From positions 124,001-188,000 of the forward strand of contig DASZRW010000019.1 in NCBI GenBank assembly GCA_035549015.1: a DNA stretch of 64,000 bases, read 5' to 3'. The position numbers and the translations under genes were made by a program. A model generated the notes under the pieces. The model did not search any database. It had not been told where the DNA came from and was given only the letters and a program-made list of their open reading frames with translations. This document shows positions 25,099 through 35,500 of this stretch, one piece after another. The stretch's first letter is position 1; each line of letters begins with the position of its first letter. This stretch comes from JAFDZV01 sp035549015 (GTDB lineage: Bacteria; Bacteroidota; Ignavibacteria; OLB7).

Positions 25099-26352
25099 TT
25101 ATTCGAATTTCTTGAAGCAGAGCGATGCATTCTGACCGCCGAACCCGAATGCATTTGAAATGGCTACCCGCATCTCCCGCTGGCGCGGAACATTCGGAAC
25201 GAAATCCAGATCGATCTCCGGATCGGGCGTAACGTTGTTGATGGTTGGCGGCACCATTCCGTTCTGCAGAGCGAGCACAGTGGCTATCGCCTCCACCACA
25301 CCGGCCGCACCCAGCAGGTGTCCGGTCATGGACTTGGTGGCGCTGATCAGCAGTTCATGCGCGTGTGCACCGAACAGATCCTTGATCGCCATCACTTCGG
25401 CAATATCACCCAGCGGCGTGGAAGTTCCATGGGTGTTGATGTAATCCACTTCGGTAGTCTCAACGCCGGCATCGCGCAGCGCCTCGGCCATGGCGCGGCG
25501 TGCGCCCTCGCCTCCCGGCGCCGGGGCGGTCATGTGATACGCGTCGGCGGTCATGCCAACGCCCACCAGCTCCGCATAGATCTTGGCGCCGCGGGCCTGT
25601 GCATGCTCCAGCTCCTCCATCACGATCGTGCCGGCACCTTCGCCCAGGACGAAGCCGTCGCGCTCGAGATCGAACGGGCGGCTGGCCGTCGCCGGGGAAT
25701 CGTTCCGGGTGGAGAGCGCCCGCATGGCGTTGAAGCCGCCGATTGCCATCGGCGTCACGACGGCCTCGGAACCACCGGTCACCATCACATCCGCATTGCC
25801 GCGCTGGATCAGGATGAAGGCATCCGCGATTGCGTTCGCACTGGTTGCACAGGCGGACGTGGTTGCGTAGTTCGGACCCTTCAGATTGAAGCGCATCGAG
25901 ATCATCCCGGCCGCGATGTTCGAGATGAGCATCGGGATGAAGAACGGACTGATTCGATGCGGGCCACCGGTTTCGAAGAGCGTCATCATCTGATGATGAT
26001 ACGTCCACATGCCGCCGATGCCCGAACCGTAGATCGAGCCGGAGCGTTCGGGAACGACGCTCTCCCTGGTAAGGCCGGCATCGGCCATCGCCTCGTCGGT
26101 GGCAACAAGCGCGAACTGCGTGAACAGATCGGTCTTGTTGGCGGTCTTGCGATCCAGCAGAGCAACGGCATCGAAATTCTTGACCTCGCACGCGAACTTC
26201 GTATCGTAGTCCGACGCGTCGAATCTGGTGATGAAGTCCGCACCGCTGCGCCCCTGCATCATGCCGTCCCAGAATTCCCTGCACGTATTGCCGATTGGCG
26301 TTACCGCTCCAAGGCCCGTAACAACCACCCTGCGACGTGGATATTGCTCCAT
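25099..26352 (-). CDS. fabF: 3-oxoacyl-[acyl-carrier-protein] synthase II
   Basis: Condensing enzyme that elongates acyl-ACP with malonyl-ACP. 417 residues. Catalytic triad Cys168 (TTSACATSANAI), His308 (YINTHGTSTPLGD) and His345 (KSMTGHLLGAAG) is complete, and the start RRVVVTGLGAVTPIGN is canonical. Downstream of acpP on the same strand but 426 bases away and beyond a strong terminator-like hairpin, so it probably also has its own promoter. Confidence 0.97.
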   Translation of the reverse strand: MEQYPRRRVVVTGLGAVTPIGNTCREFWDGMMQGRSGADFITRFDASDYDTKFACEVKNFDAVALLDRKTANKTDLFTQFALVATDEAMADAGLTRESVVPERSGSIYGSGIGGMWTYHHQMMTLFETGGPHRISPFFIPMLISNIAAGMISMRFNLKGPNYATTSACATSANAIADAFILIQRGNADVMVTGGSEAVVTPMAIGGFNAMRALSTRNDSPATASRPFDLERDGFVLGEGAGTIVMEELEHAQARGAKIYAELVGVGMTADAYHMTAPAPGGEGARRAMAEALRDAGVETTEVDYINTHGTSTPLGDIAEVMAIKDLFGAHAHELLISATKSMTGHLLGAAGVVEAIATVLALQNGMVPPTINNVTPDPEIDLDFVPNVPRQREMRVAISNAFGFGGQNASLCFKKFE

Positions 26353-26489
26353 GAGTATAGGATATGAAGTGCTGTGACGTACTGATCGCCGGCGTCCATA
26401 CCATCTGCCTCAACCGGGAATGTGCTCCGCTCCATTGCCCGCAGGCCGTGAAGTGCACCCCGATCCGGGCGTTGAAGGCGACCGTCACA

Positions 26490-26534
26490 GAAAGAAGGCC
26501 CGGCCTCGTGCCCCGTGAGGCTACAAGACCGGGC
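26490..26534 (-). terminator. Rho-independent-type terminator downstream of acpP
   Basis: GCCCGG (26498-26503) pairs with CCGGGC (26529-26534), with inner pairs CCTCGTG/CACGGGG-type and CCTC/GAGG. On the minus strand the stem is followed by the T-rich run CTTCTTTCT. Confidence 0.7.
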
Positions 26535-26691
26535 AATTCTCTCAACGTTCGTCAATGGATTCCGCGCATGCGTTCAGAATGATCCGCCGGAATGATTTCG
26601 ACTATCGAGTGGAGATGCGGAAACTCCGGCATGTCACACAACGCGAACCCGGATTAAGCGTACGGCGGCGGCAGGAGCCGGCACCCTTCAT

Positions 26692-26754
26692 GGTTCTCAA
26701 GCGAACCATCTTGATTCCCGAGCGAACCATCCTGGTTCTCGAACGAACCATGAT
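26692..26754. repeat. Three tandem copies of a 21-bp unit
   Basis: Units at 26692, 26713 and 26734 begin GGTTCTC, GATTCCC and GGTTCTC and share the core GCGAACCATC/ACGAACCATG. The period equals three heptamers. The array starts 24 bases beyond the acpP stop codon. GGTTC/GAACC segments inside each unit can pair. Confidence 0.88.
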
Positions 26755-26778
26755 CCGGAAAGGACATGCAGGAACGAA

Positions 26779-27018
26779 TTATGCGGCGGTCTTTGCCGAC
26801 AGGTAGCTCACAGCGTCGCCAACGGTCTGGATCTTCTCTGCATCGGCATCGTCGATCGTGACGTTGAACGACTTCTCGAATTCCATGATCAACTCCACCG
26901 TGTCGAGCGAGTCCGCGCCGAGATCGTTGATGAACGATGCGCCATCGGTAATCTGCGACTCCTCGACGCCAAGCTTATTGACGATGATTTCCTTGACTTT
27001 GGCTTCAACGTCTGCCAT
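26779..27018 (-). CDS. acpP: Acyl carrier protein
   Basis: 79 residues, acidic, with the phosphopantetheine attachment serine in GADSLDTVELIMEFE (Ser37). Carries growing acyl chains for FabD, FabH, FabG and FabF encoded around it. GGAG lies about eight bases upstream of the ATG. Followed by a 21-bp repeat array and a terminator-like hairpin. Confidence 0.97.
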   Translation of the reverse strand: MADVEAKVKEIIVNKLGVEESQITDGASFINDLGADSLDTVELIMEFEKSFNVTIDDADAEKIQTVGDAVSYLSAKTAA

Positions 27019-27263
27019 TTGTCTCTCCGTGTAAGAGTTCTACTGTGTATTGTTGGAAAGGTTCATAAGCGCATCCGGTGCCAGTGAATTCACGCACGCT
27101 CCGAAGCCGGGGCCTCGTGTTCCGTACGTGGAGCAACCGGATTCTCAAACATGTGCAGCCGGGTTTCGAGAGGGGGTACCACCCAACGCGCCTGCCACAC
27201 TCTCGATACCGCCGCAGCACGGCCCCCCGCGGGAGCGCGCCGTACCGGCAGGCAACTGGCCTA

Positions 27264-28055
27264 TCAGACCATTGTCATGCCGCCATCGACGGCAATCACC
27301 TGGCCGGTAATGTAGGAGGCATCGTCGCTGGCGAGAAACGCCGCAAGCGCAGCCACATCCGCCCCCTGCCCCTGGCGCTTCAGCGGAATCATGCCGAGCA
27401 GTCCCGTCTGTTGCGCCTCGTTCAGCTTGGCGGTCATGTCGCTCTGGATGAAACCGGGAGCGATGCAGTTGACAAGGATGTTGCGCGAGGCAACTTCGTG
27501 CGCGATCGACTTGGTCATGCCGATCAGGCCGGCCTTCGACGCAACATAATTGGCCTGGCCGGGGTTTCCGATCAGACCAACAACAGAGGCGATGTTGATG
27601 ATGCGCCCCCACCGCTCTCCCATCATCGGACGCATCACCGCCTTGATGGCGAGAAACGCACCCGTGAGATTGGTACGCAGAACATCCTCGAAGTCCTGCT
27701 GGCTCATGCGCATCACCAGGGTATCCTTTGTGATACCCGCATTGTTGACCAATATATGGATTTTCCCCCATGCCGTGAGCACCTTTTCAACGAGCGCGGC
27801 TATCTCCCCGGCGTTGGAAACATCGCACTTCACGGCCATCGTATTCTCCTCGCCCAGCTCCCGGACCATGGCCGTGGCGGCCTCCGCAGAGGAGTTGTAC
27901 GTGAATGCCACGCGCGCCCCCTCGGCGGCAAAACGCTCCACGATTGCGCGCCCGATGCCGCGCGATCCGCCGGTTACGATCGCCACCCGCCCGGCCAGGC
28001 GTCCGCCATGCGCCGGCGCGGCGCGCTCCACTGTCTCTGCTGTCTCGGTGCTCAT
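27264..28055 (-). CDS. fabG: 3-oxoacyl-[acyl-carrier-protein] reductase
   Basis: NADPH-dependent reductase of the fatty acid cycle, a short-chain dehydrogenase. 263 residues from the ATG at 28055 (MSTETAETVERA); the first 20 residues form a small extension relative to most FabG. The cofactor motif VTGGSRGIGRAI is at about 27-38, NNAG follows in ILVNNAGITKDTL, and the catalytic Ser...Tyr-x-x-x-Lys lies in IASVVGLIGNPG and NYVASKAG. The C-terminus ITGQVIAVDGGMTMV is typical. Located between fabD and acpP. Confidence 0.95.
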   Translation of the reverse strand: MSTETAETVERAAPAHGGRLAGRVAIVTGGSRGIGRAIVERFAAEGARVAFTYNSSAEAATAMVRELGEENTMAVKCDVSNAGEIAALVEKVLTAWGKIHILVNNAGITKDTLVMRMSQQDFEDVLRTNLTGAFLAIKAVMRPMMGERWGRIINIASVVGLIGNPGQANYVASKAGLIGMTKSIAHEVASRNILVNCIAPGFIQSDMTAKLNEAQQTGLLGMIPLKRQGQGADVAALAAFLASDDASYITGQVIAVDGGMTMV

Positions 28056-28166
28056 CTGAAGTCCATCAATGGTACATCGGCGGCCGCAATCATCGGGCCG
28101 CCCAACATTCCTTGCGGTACGCGTCGAGAACGGTTCGCGCGCATCGGCAGGCATTCAATCGTTGCT

Positions 28167-29090
28167 TCAGGTCCCGGGCTCGTTGAACGCGGCAACCATC
28201 GCGAGGTCCGCAACGCCGCGCTGCGTGGTGTCCGGGGCTATCCGCTTCACCAGTCCCTGCAGCACGTTCCCCGGGCCAACTTCGATAAACTCGGAGGCAC
28301 CGTCGGCGGCCATCCGCTCTATCGTCTTCGTCCACTGTACGGGAGCGGTCAACTGCTTCAGCAGCGACTCGCGAATCGCACCGGCAGCGGTCACGGGCTC
28401 GCCGCTCACATTCACGTACACCGGGAAGTCCGCGTCGCGAATCGGCGCATCGCTGAGCGCCTCGGCGAGCTTCTGCCGTGCCGGCTCCATCAGCGGAGAA
28501 TGGAATGCGCCTGAGACATTCAACTGCTTCACCATCCGGGCGCCGGCTTCCTTCGCACGCCGCATCGTTTCGGCAACCGCATCCGGTGTTCCGCTGACCA
28601 CCACCTGCCCCGGTGAATTGAAGTTCGCGGACTGTACAACGCCCACCTCTTCATACACCTGCCGGCAGATTCGGCCGATCGTTTCATCGTCCAGCCCGAT
28701 CACCGCAGCCATCGTACCCTGCGCCTGCCTCCCCGCCTCCCGCATCGCCCCGGCGCGAATCTGCACCAGACGCAATGCCTCGTCGAACGCGAGCGCATTG
28801 GCAACCGTAAGCGCGGTGTACTCGCCAAGCGAGTGCCCGGCAGCCATGGCGGGCTGCGGGCTGCCCAGCAGCTGAAAGAGCGCATAGCTGTGAACGAAGA
28901 TCGCCGGCTGCGCATTCTCCGTCTGGCGCAACTCCTCGTCCGGCCCTTCGAACATGATGCCGGTCAACTCGTAGCCAAGCACGTCGTTCGCGCGATCGAA
29001 GATGTCGCGCACGATGTTGTTGTCGATGTAGGCCTCACGCCCCATCCCTACAAACTGCGATCCCTGTCCCGGGAATACGAAGGCTCTCAT
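28167..29090 (-). CDS. fabD: Malonyl-CoA:ACP transacylase
   Basis: Loads malonyl groups onto ACP. 307 residues from the ATG at 29090, where FabD proteins begin (MRAFVFPGQGSQFVGMG); the longer frame upstream runs through a tandem repeat and is rejected. The nucleophile is Ser87 in GHSLGEYTAL and the catalytic His lies in VSGAFHSPLM. Between fabH and fabG on the same strand. Confidence 0.96.
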   Translation of the reverse strand: MRAFVFPGQGSQFVGMGREAYIDNNIVRDIFDRANDVLGYELTGIMFEGPDEELRQTENAQPAIFVHSYALFQLLGSPQPAMAAGHSLGEYTALTVANALAFDEALRLVQIRAGAMREAGRQAQGTMAAVIGLDDETIGRICRQVYEEVGVVQSANFNSPGQVVVSGTPDAVAETMRRAKEAGARMVKQLNVSGAFHSPLMEPARQKLAEALSDAPIRDADFPVYVNVSGEPVTAAGAIRESLLKQLTAPVQWTKTIERMAADGASEFIEVGPGNVLQGLVKRIAPDTTQRGVADLAMVAAFNEPGT

Positions 29091-29205
29091 CTGAACACGT
29101 GGGTTGATACTGATTGGGAGGGCCCGGCGGAACCGGCCCTCGCCGCGTTGCACGCACACGATATCCGGCGGTTGCCGCCGCCGCGGTAACAGTCCTCCCA
29201 GGGCC

Positions 29206-29258
29206 TGCCACCGTCGCCGGATCTGCCACCATCGCCGGATCTGCAACCGTCGCTGCGA
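29206..29258. repeat. 18-bp tandem repeat between fabH and fabD
   Basis: TGCCACCGTCGCCGGATC at 29206 and TGCCACCATCGCCGGATC at 29224, followed by a diverged third copy that reaches the fabH stop codon (29259). Lies just 3' of fabH. Confidence 0.85.
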
Positions 29259-30254
29259 TCAATACGCCCAGCGAACGTAGGCGCCGCCGTATGTATAGCC
29301 CGCACCGAAGGTGACAAGCACCAGCGCATCTCCCTTGGCAAGATCGCCCCGCTCCCACCATTCGCTGAGGCAGATCGGGAGCGTACCGGATGTCGTGTTG
29401 CCGTACTTGTCGATGTTCACCATCACTTTCTCCATCGGCAATCCCATCCGTTCCGCCGTGGCGGAGATGATACGGAGATTGGCCTGATGCGGAACAAGCC
29501 AGCGGATGTCCTCGGATGTGAGATGATTCCGCTCCATGATCATCTCCGCTGCCTCCTGCATGCCGGGCACCGCCGCCTTGAACACCGTCTTCCCGTCCTG
29601 CACGATGTAGTGCATCTTGTTTGCCACGGTCTCGGCCGTCGGCGGAAGCAGGCTGCCGCCGGCGGGCTGGTAAAGATTCTTGCCGCCGGACGGATCCACC
29701 TTCAGGTAGAAGTCCATCAGGCCGAGCGAATCATCCTCCGACGGTTCCAGCAGCACGGCGCCGGCGCCGTCACCGAACAGCACGGCGGTGTTGCGATCCT
29801 CGAAGTTCATGATGGCGCTCATCTTGTCCGCGCCGACAACCAGAACGTTGCGATGCGCGCCGCTCTCGATCATCCGTGCGCCGACGTTCAGCGCATAGAG
29901 AAAGGAGGAGCAGGCCGCTTCGAGATCGAAGCACCAGGCATTCACCGCGCCGAGCTTCCCCTGCAGAATGCTTGCCGTCGGCGGGAAGATCATGTCCGGC
30001 GTCACCGTTGCAACGATGATGCACTCCACATCGGCGGCCGTGATGCCGCGCCGCTCCAGGCAGAGCTGCGATGCGGGAAGGGCCAGATCGCTCGCGCCCC
30101 CCTCCTTCAGGAACCTCCGCTCCACAATCCCTGTTCGCTCGCGAATCCACTGATCGTTTGTCTCGAGGAACGACTCGAAGTAGTGATTGTCGTACACATC
30201 GGGCGGAACGTAATGTCCCACGGAGGTAATCGCGGCTCGCTTGAGCGATGTCAT
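29259..30254 (-). CDS. fabH: 3-oxoacyl-[acyl-carrier-protein] synthase III
   Basis: Starts fatty acid synthesis by condensing an acyl-CoA with malonyl-ACP. 331 residues. Catalytic Cys115 in LEAACSSFLYAL, His256 in VPHQANLRI and Asn286 in KYGNTTSG are all present. The gene follows plsX by 144 bases. Confidence 0.97.
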   Translation of the reverse strand: MTSLKRAAITSVGHYVPPDVYDNHYFESFLETNDQWIRERTGIVERRFLKEGGASDLALPASQLCLERRGITAADVECIIVATVTPDMIFPPTASILQGKLGAVNAWCFDLEAACSSFLYALNVGARMIESGAHRNVLVVGADKMSAIMNFEDRNTAVLFGDGAGAVLLEPSEDDSLGLMDFYLKVDPSGGKNLYQPAGGSLLPPTAETVANKMHYIVQDGKTVFKAAVPGMQEAAEMIMERNHLTSEDIRWLVPHQANLRIISATAERMGLPMEKVMVNIDKYGNTTSGTLPICLSEWWERGDLAKGDALVLVTFGAGYTYGGAYVRWAY

Positions 30255-30398
30255 GAAGTTTGGATCTGGTTATTGGGACGCCCGCCCCGAATTCATCAGG
30301 GCGTGCCAACAGAAAGCGTCCTCGTAATTGGTAACCGGACGACGGGTCGCCGGTTGATATGCATCGAACGATGCTGCCGCAGGATCGGTCCGGCGGCG

Positions 30399-31445
30399 CT
30401 ACAGGGATTGCTGCGATGCCTCCGGCTCCTCGCCGGCAAGCATCTCCATGATCTTCAGGTTCACCCCCTTGCGCACCATCTCGTCCGCCTTGAAGATCAT
30501 GTTCTTCACGGCCTTCGCGGTGGAACCGCCGTGGCCGATGATGGAGACGCCGTTCACGCCGAGCAGCGGCACGCCTCCATACTCCTGATAATCCATCTCA
30601 CGGAACACGCTGCGCAGCACGCCGCGCGCCACGCCGAGACGCAGGCGGGTCATGAATCCGGACGCCTGCGCGCTCAGTTTGGCGCGGAGGAATCCGGGAA
30701 CACTTTCGGCAAACTTCAGCACGATGTTGCCGGTGAATCCGTCGCAGATCACGACGCGCGCCGTCCCCTTCAGGATGTCGCGCCCCTCCACGTTGCCGAT
30801 GAAGTTCAGCCGGCTTCGCTTCAGCATTTCGTACGCCTGCACCGCGCGATCCTCCCCCTTTCCCTCCTCCTCGCCAACATTCAACAGGCCGACGCTGGGA
30901 TTGGCGAAGCCGAAGATCTGTTCGGCGTAGATGCTGGTCATCAGCGCGAACTCGTACAGATTGCGCGGCTTGGTATCAACGTTCGCTCCAACATCGGCAA
31001 CGATGCAGAAGCCGTCGGCGGAAGGGAATTGCGAGGCGATCGTCGGGCGAGCGATACCCTTGATGCGGCCGAGGATGAGCGTGGAGGCGGTCATCACCGC
31101 TCCGGTGTTGCCTGCGGATACGAATGCATCGGCACCGCCGCCGGCATGCAGGGTGATGCCTTTCACGATGGAGCTTTCACGTTTGATGCGCACGGCCTGC
31201 GCCGGCTCGTCCCCCATGCCGATCACGTCCGGCGCATCCACAATGGAGATGCGGGAACGATCGGCGCCGGGGTGCCGGCCCAGCTCGCGCTCGATCTCCT
31301 GCGCACGGCCAACCAGAATCACATCGAACGGGTTCGCGCCTCTGCCGGGATCGTTCAATGCCTCCACCGCACCCCGCACGTCCTCTGCGGGCGCGTTGTC
31401 GGTGCCCATGGCGTCAAGAACAATTCGAACTCGCGAACCACTCAT
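30399..31445 (-). CDS. plsX: Phosphate acyltransferase
   Basis: Makes acyl-phosphate from acyl-ACP for phospholipid synthesis. 348 residues from the ATG at 31445 (MSGSRVRIVLDAMGTDNAP), preferred over an upstream start that adds 28 residues. Family motifs: LDAMGTDNAPAEDVRGAVEA, SAGNTGAVMTAST, VADVGANVDTKP, CDGFTGNIVLK and GHGGSTAKAVKNMI. It is the first gene of the fab cluster here; the rpmF and DUF177 genes that often precede plsX are not present. Confidence 0.96.
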   Translation of the reverse strand: MSGSRVRIVLDAMGTDNAPAEDVRGAVEALNDPGRGANPFDVILVGRAQEIERELGRHPGADRSRISIVDAPDVIGMGDEPAQAVRIKRESSIVKGITLHAGGGADAFVSAGNTGAVMTASTLILGRIKGIARPTIASQFPSADGFCIVADVGANVDTKPRNLYEFALMTSIYAEQIFGFANPSVGLLNVGEEEGKGEDRAVQAYEMLKRSRLNFIGNVEGRDILKGTARVVICDGFTGNIVLKFAESVPGFLRAKLSAQASGFMTRLRLGVARGVLRSVFREMDYQEYGGVPLLGVNGVSIIGHGGSTAKAVKNMIFKADEMVRKGVNLKIMEMLAGEEPEASQQSL

Positions 31446-31725
31446 CGAACGTAGCGCAGGAATCGTGCTGCAACCGGAAGCCGGGGGGGCGGCATACCCC
31501 ACGGGCGTGCCCTTCCATGAAGCGAGCAAACCTACATTGCTCCCCGTTAGTACGCAACGCGGGTTCGTAACGGGTTGTGGTAGGTATTGACATCGCGTTC
31601 ACAATCATCGGCAAAGAATGGTATATAGCGAGCCGGGGCTCCCTCCTCTTCGTTGAACGCATGCCGGCCGCATCCTCCGCCGCGACGCGGTGCGGAGACA
31701 TCCCTTCCTCCATATCGGGCAACTC

Positions 31726-32091
31726 ATGACGATTCAGTCGCTCCGTTCCTACGACGAAATGCAGGCATGGCAGGAAGCCATGGCGCTCGCAACCGAGGTG
31801 TACCGCTGCACCCGCGACTATCCTCTCGCTGAAATCGCCTCGCTCACGGCGGAGACGCGCCGCGCCGCCGCGATGATCCCCTCCAGCATCGCCGAGGGAT
31901 GGGCCGCGCGCTCCACGGCAAAGGAATGCCGCGCCCGCATGCAGGAGGCACGCTTCGCCCTCATGCAGCTGGAGACCTTTCTGATACTCGGCCTCAGGCT
32001 GGAGTACCTCACGCATGCCACCATGGACTTCATCTGGCCGCTTACGCAGAGCACGGGAACGGAGATCGCCGCGCTGCTGAAGGCGGTGTAG
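31726..32091 (+). CDS. Four-helix-bundle protein (23S rRNA IVS type)
   Basis: 121 residues from the ATG at 31726 (MTIQSLRSYDEMQAWQEA). Four helices and the signature TRRAAAMIPSSIAEGWAARS, followed by RMQEARFALMQLETFLILGL, are typical of the family first seen inside 23S rRNA intervening sequences but usually free-standing in genomes. Function is not established. It is a single gene divergent from plsX. A broken relative lies at 10439-10811. Confidence 0.88.
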   Translation: MTIQSLRSYDEMQAWQEAMALATEVYRCTRDYPLAEIASLTAETRRAAAMIPSSIAEGWAARSTAKECRARMQEARFALMQLETFLILGLRLEYLTHATMDFIWPLTQSTGTEIAALLKAV

Positions 32092-32093
32092 CA

Positions 32094-32121
32094 GTTCGTG
32101 GTCAGTTGTCGGTCGTTCTTG
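32094..32121. repeat. Heptamer repeat directly after a stop codon
   Basis: GTTCGTG, GTCAGTT, GTCGGTC and GTTCTTG in register, beginning two bases after the four-helix-bundle stop. On the complementary strand these resemble the AACTGAC/AACGAAC units at 10870-10904. Confidence 0.65.
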
Positions 32122-32504
32122 ACCTGTAAGCCGATCGGGTACGAATCAAGCTCAACGTCATCACCTGTTCCGATCGAAGCGCTGAGCCGGATGTTCTTCA
32201 TATCGACAATCATGGTGCCTGCCAGGGGCCATCTCCCGGCGGCATCCAGCGTGGGCACCCATCGGTAGCATCATGTCCGGGTACTGATTGGTAAACTCCA
32301 AGCGCACCGGTCCGCCAATGTGGCGCGATGCAGGGGGGAGGAGCGGGGCGCACCCACGGGAGCTTCCCAATGCGGAGAGCCGTGGGGCTATCGATGGGGG
32401 CCTCCTCCGGAGACCTTCATCGGATGCCCGCCGGTGGAATCGTACCCAATGAGGTCAACTGTCAATAGCAGTCTGCAAGGCTGCCTCCACTGACTACCGG
32501 CTAT
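32122..32504. other. Intergenic region between converging genes
   Basis: About 380 bases between the four-helix-bundle gene and mfd. Short open stretches on the minus strand contain fragments such as VRLEFTNQYPDMMLPMG and TMIVDMKNIRLSASIG in different frames, which might be a decayed gene, but no family could be named. Confidence 0.4.
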
Positions 32505-35500
32505 TTACCGGCTACTCTCGCGGATCTTCGCCTCGCGCATCTTGGCAACGAGACGGGCAAGCACGCGCTCCGCCTCGTCGATATCGTGCACGCCCCGATA
32601 GAGAATCGCAAGCTGCCGCCCCTTCGTCTCCAGTTGCGCCCCCCGCTCGCTGCTGATCGCCTCCATGATCGGCTGGAACCATCGCTCGTAGTAGGGCCGC
32701 TCCGTATCGGGAGGAAGTTCCAGACGGAGCATCTCCTCACGAAGCGCGGCGCGTGATGCGCCTGTCTGCATCGCCGCCAGCCGAAGCCGCACGGCGTTGA
32801 ACAGATTCTCCGTCGGCTCCGGCACCGGGCCGAACCGGTCGCGCATTTCTGAGAAGACGGCCTCCAGCCCTCCCACATCGGGCGCGGTATACATCCGCAT
32901 ATAGAAGTCGTAGCGCTCCGCATCGTCCGCGATATAGCCCTTCGGAATCAGCGCGTCGCCGGCGATCTCCACCACCACGTCCTCGTTCACCGGCAGCGCG
33001 GCGGATGCAGCCTCCCGCTCCAGCTCGCTCGCGAACAGCTCGCTGAACTCCTCCCGCTTCAGTTCCTCCACCGCTTCGTCGACGATCTTCTGATACAGCT
33101 CGAACCCAACCTCGTCGATGAAGCCGCTCTGCTCCGCCCCCAGCAGATTTCCCGCACCGCGGATCTCCAGATCGCGCATCGCGAGCTTCAGCCCGCTCCC
33201 CAGGTCCGTCAGCTCCTGAATCGCCTGCAGCCGCTTCAATGCGATGCGCGAGAGCCCCGTGGGGGGCGGGATTACCATGTAGCAATAGGCCTGGATGTTG
33301 GAGCGCCCCACCCGCCCGCGAAGCTGGTACAGCTCCGCCAGACCGAACTTGTCCGCACGGTTCACGATGATGGTGTTCACCGCCGGGATGTCGATGCCGG
33401 ACTCGATGATCTTCGTTGCCACCAGCACATCGAAGCGGCGGTCGATGAACTGCATCATCGTCTTCTCGATCTGCTCCGCCGTCATCTCGCCATGCACCAC
33501 CGCAACGCGTGCATCGGGAACAAGCGTTCCGATCTTCGCCGCGAGATCCTCGATATCACCGATCCTCCAGTGTACAACGAAACACTGCCCGCCCCGCCCA
33601 AGCTCGCGGCGAATGGCATCGGCGATCGCGTCCTCGTTCCATTGCAGCAGCTCCGTGACGATCGGCAGGCGATTGCGAGGGGGCGTCTCGATGGTGCTCA
33701 GGTCGCGCGCGCCCATGAGCGAGAAGTTGAGCGTGCGGGGAATCGGCGTTGCAGTGAGCGTGAGCGTGTCCACCGTGGCGCGCACCTGGCGCAGCTTCTC
33801 CTTCGCCGACACACCGAAGCGCTGCTCCTCATCGATGATGAGAAGGCCCAGATCCCTGAAGCGAACGTCCTTGGAGAGAATTCTGTGCGTTCCGATCAAC
33901 ACATCCACACGCCCCGTCTTCAATCGCTCCAGCGTCTCCTTCTGCTCCGCCTTCGTGCGGAAGCGGGAGAGAAGATCCACGGAGACGGCGTAGCGGGCAA
34001 GGCGGTCGCGGAATGTATTGTAGTGCTGCTGGGCGAGGATGGTAGTGGGGGCCAGCACGGCAACCTGCTTCCCTCCCTGCACCGCCTTGAACGCAGCGCG
34101 CACGGCCACCTCCGTCTTGCCGAACCCCACGTCGCCGCACACCAGCCGGTCCATCGGGGTGGACGACTCCATATCCTGCTTCACCGCATAGGTGGCGGAC
34201 GCCTGGTCCGGCGTGTCCTCGTACATGAAGGAGGCCTCCAGCTCCCGCTGCCATTGCGAGTCCATCGGGAATGCAAAGCCGGGCTGCGACTTCCGCTGCG
34301 CGTAGAGCCGGATCAGTTCGCGCGCGATATCCTTCACGCGGCGCTTGGCGCGCGCCTTCGCCCGCTCCCACTCCTCCGTTCCCAGCCGGCTGAGCCTGGG
34401 ATGCGCCCCCTCCTTGGAGGAATATTTCTGCAGACGATTGATGTAGTTCAGATTCACGAAGAGCGTGTCGCCGCCCGCATACTCCAGCTTCACCGCCTCG
34501 CCGCGCGAACCGGCCGCACTGATCGTCTCCAGCCCGATGAAGCGGCCGATCCCCTTCTCCACATGCACCACGAAGTCGCCCGGACGCAACTGGCGCAGCT
34601 CGCGCAGCGTGAACCCCTTGAACTGCTTCTGGCGTGCACGCACGCGCGACCGCCGGCGGCTGAACACCTCGTGCTCCGTGAGCACCGCGATCTTCATCCA
34701 CGGAATCACGAAGCCGTTGGAGAGCGATTCGTTCACGTAGAGAAGGTCGGCGGCCTGGAAGCCGTACGGCTCGTCCGCCTCCGCGGCGCGATCGCATTCG
34801 CCGTCGATCAGATCCTCCAGCCTGCGCCGCGCATCGTCGCCGTCGGCAAGCAGGTACGCGGCAACGCCGTCGGCACGAAACGCGGCGAGCCCCTTGCAGA
34901 GCTCCTTGATGGAGGAGGAGTAGGATGGCTGCGCGCGGCCGCCGGCATCGATGGTATCCGCGCTCGATGCATAGAGCGAGGAATGCATCAGGCGGCGGAA
35001 CCCCGCTATCGCCGCGACCAGTTGTTCGTGGCCGGCCTGTTCCAGCAACCCCTGGATGCGCTCCGGCTCATCGAGCATGATGATGGTGTTCGCACGGATG
35101 TGATCGAGAATGGTTGTGGAGAACTCCTCGGCCTGCTCCGAGTGGAAGAGGCGTGCCATCAGGCTCACCGCATCGCGATCGCGCACCGAGCGCTGCGAGA
35201 GCGGATCGAACTCGCGGATGGAATCGATCTCGTCGCCGAAGAACTCCAGCCGCACCGGATGATCGGAGCCGATGGGATAGATATCCAGGATGCCGCCGCG
35301 CACCGCATACTCCCCCATGGACTGCACGATGTCCGCCCGCTCGAAGCCCCCCAGCGCAACGCGGCGTACCAGATCCTCGAACGAGGCGCGCTCCCCCACC
35401 CGCAGTTCGATCAGGCTGCCGGTAATCACGGACTGCGCCGGCACATGCTCGGCAAGCGATTCCACATCCGTCACCACCACGCGATCGCCGTTGTCGGCGA

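Larger units (their letters stand above)
26353..26778. other. Long acpP-fabF spacer
   Basis: 426 bases without a gene between two minus-strand genes that are usually adjacent. It contains a three-copy 21-bp repeat just after the acpP stop and a terminator-like hairpin further on; the remaining 140 bases before fabF may hold its promoter. Confidence 0.6.
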
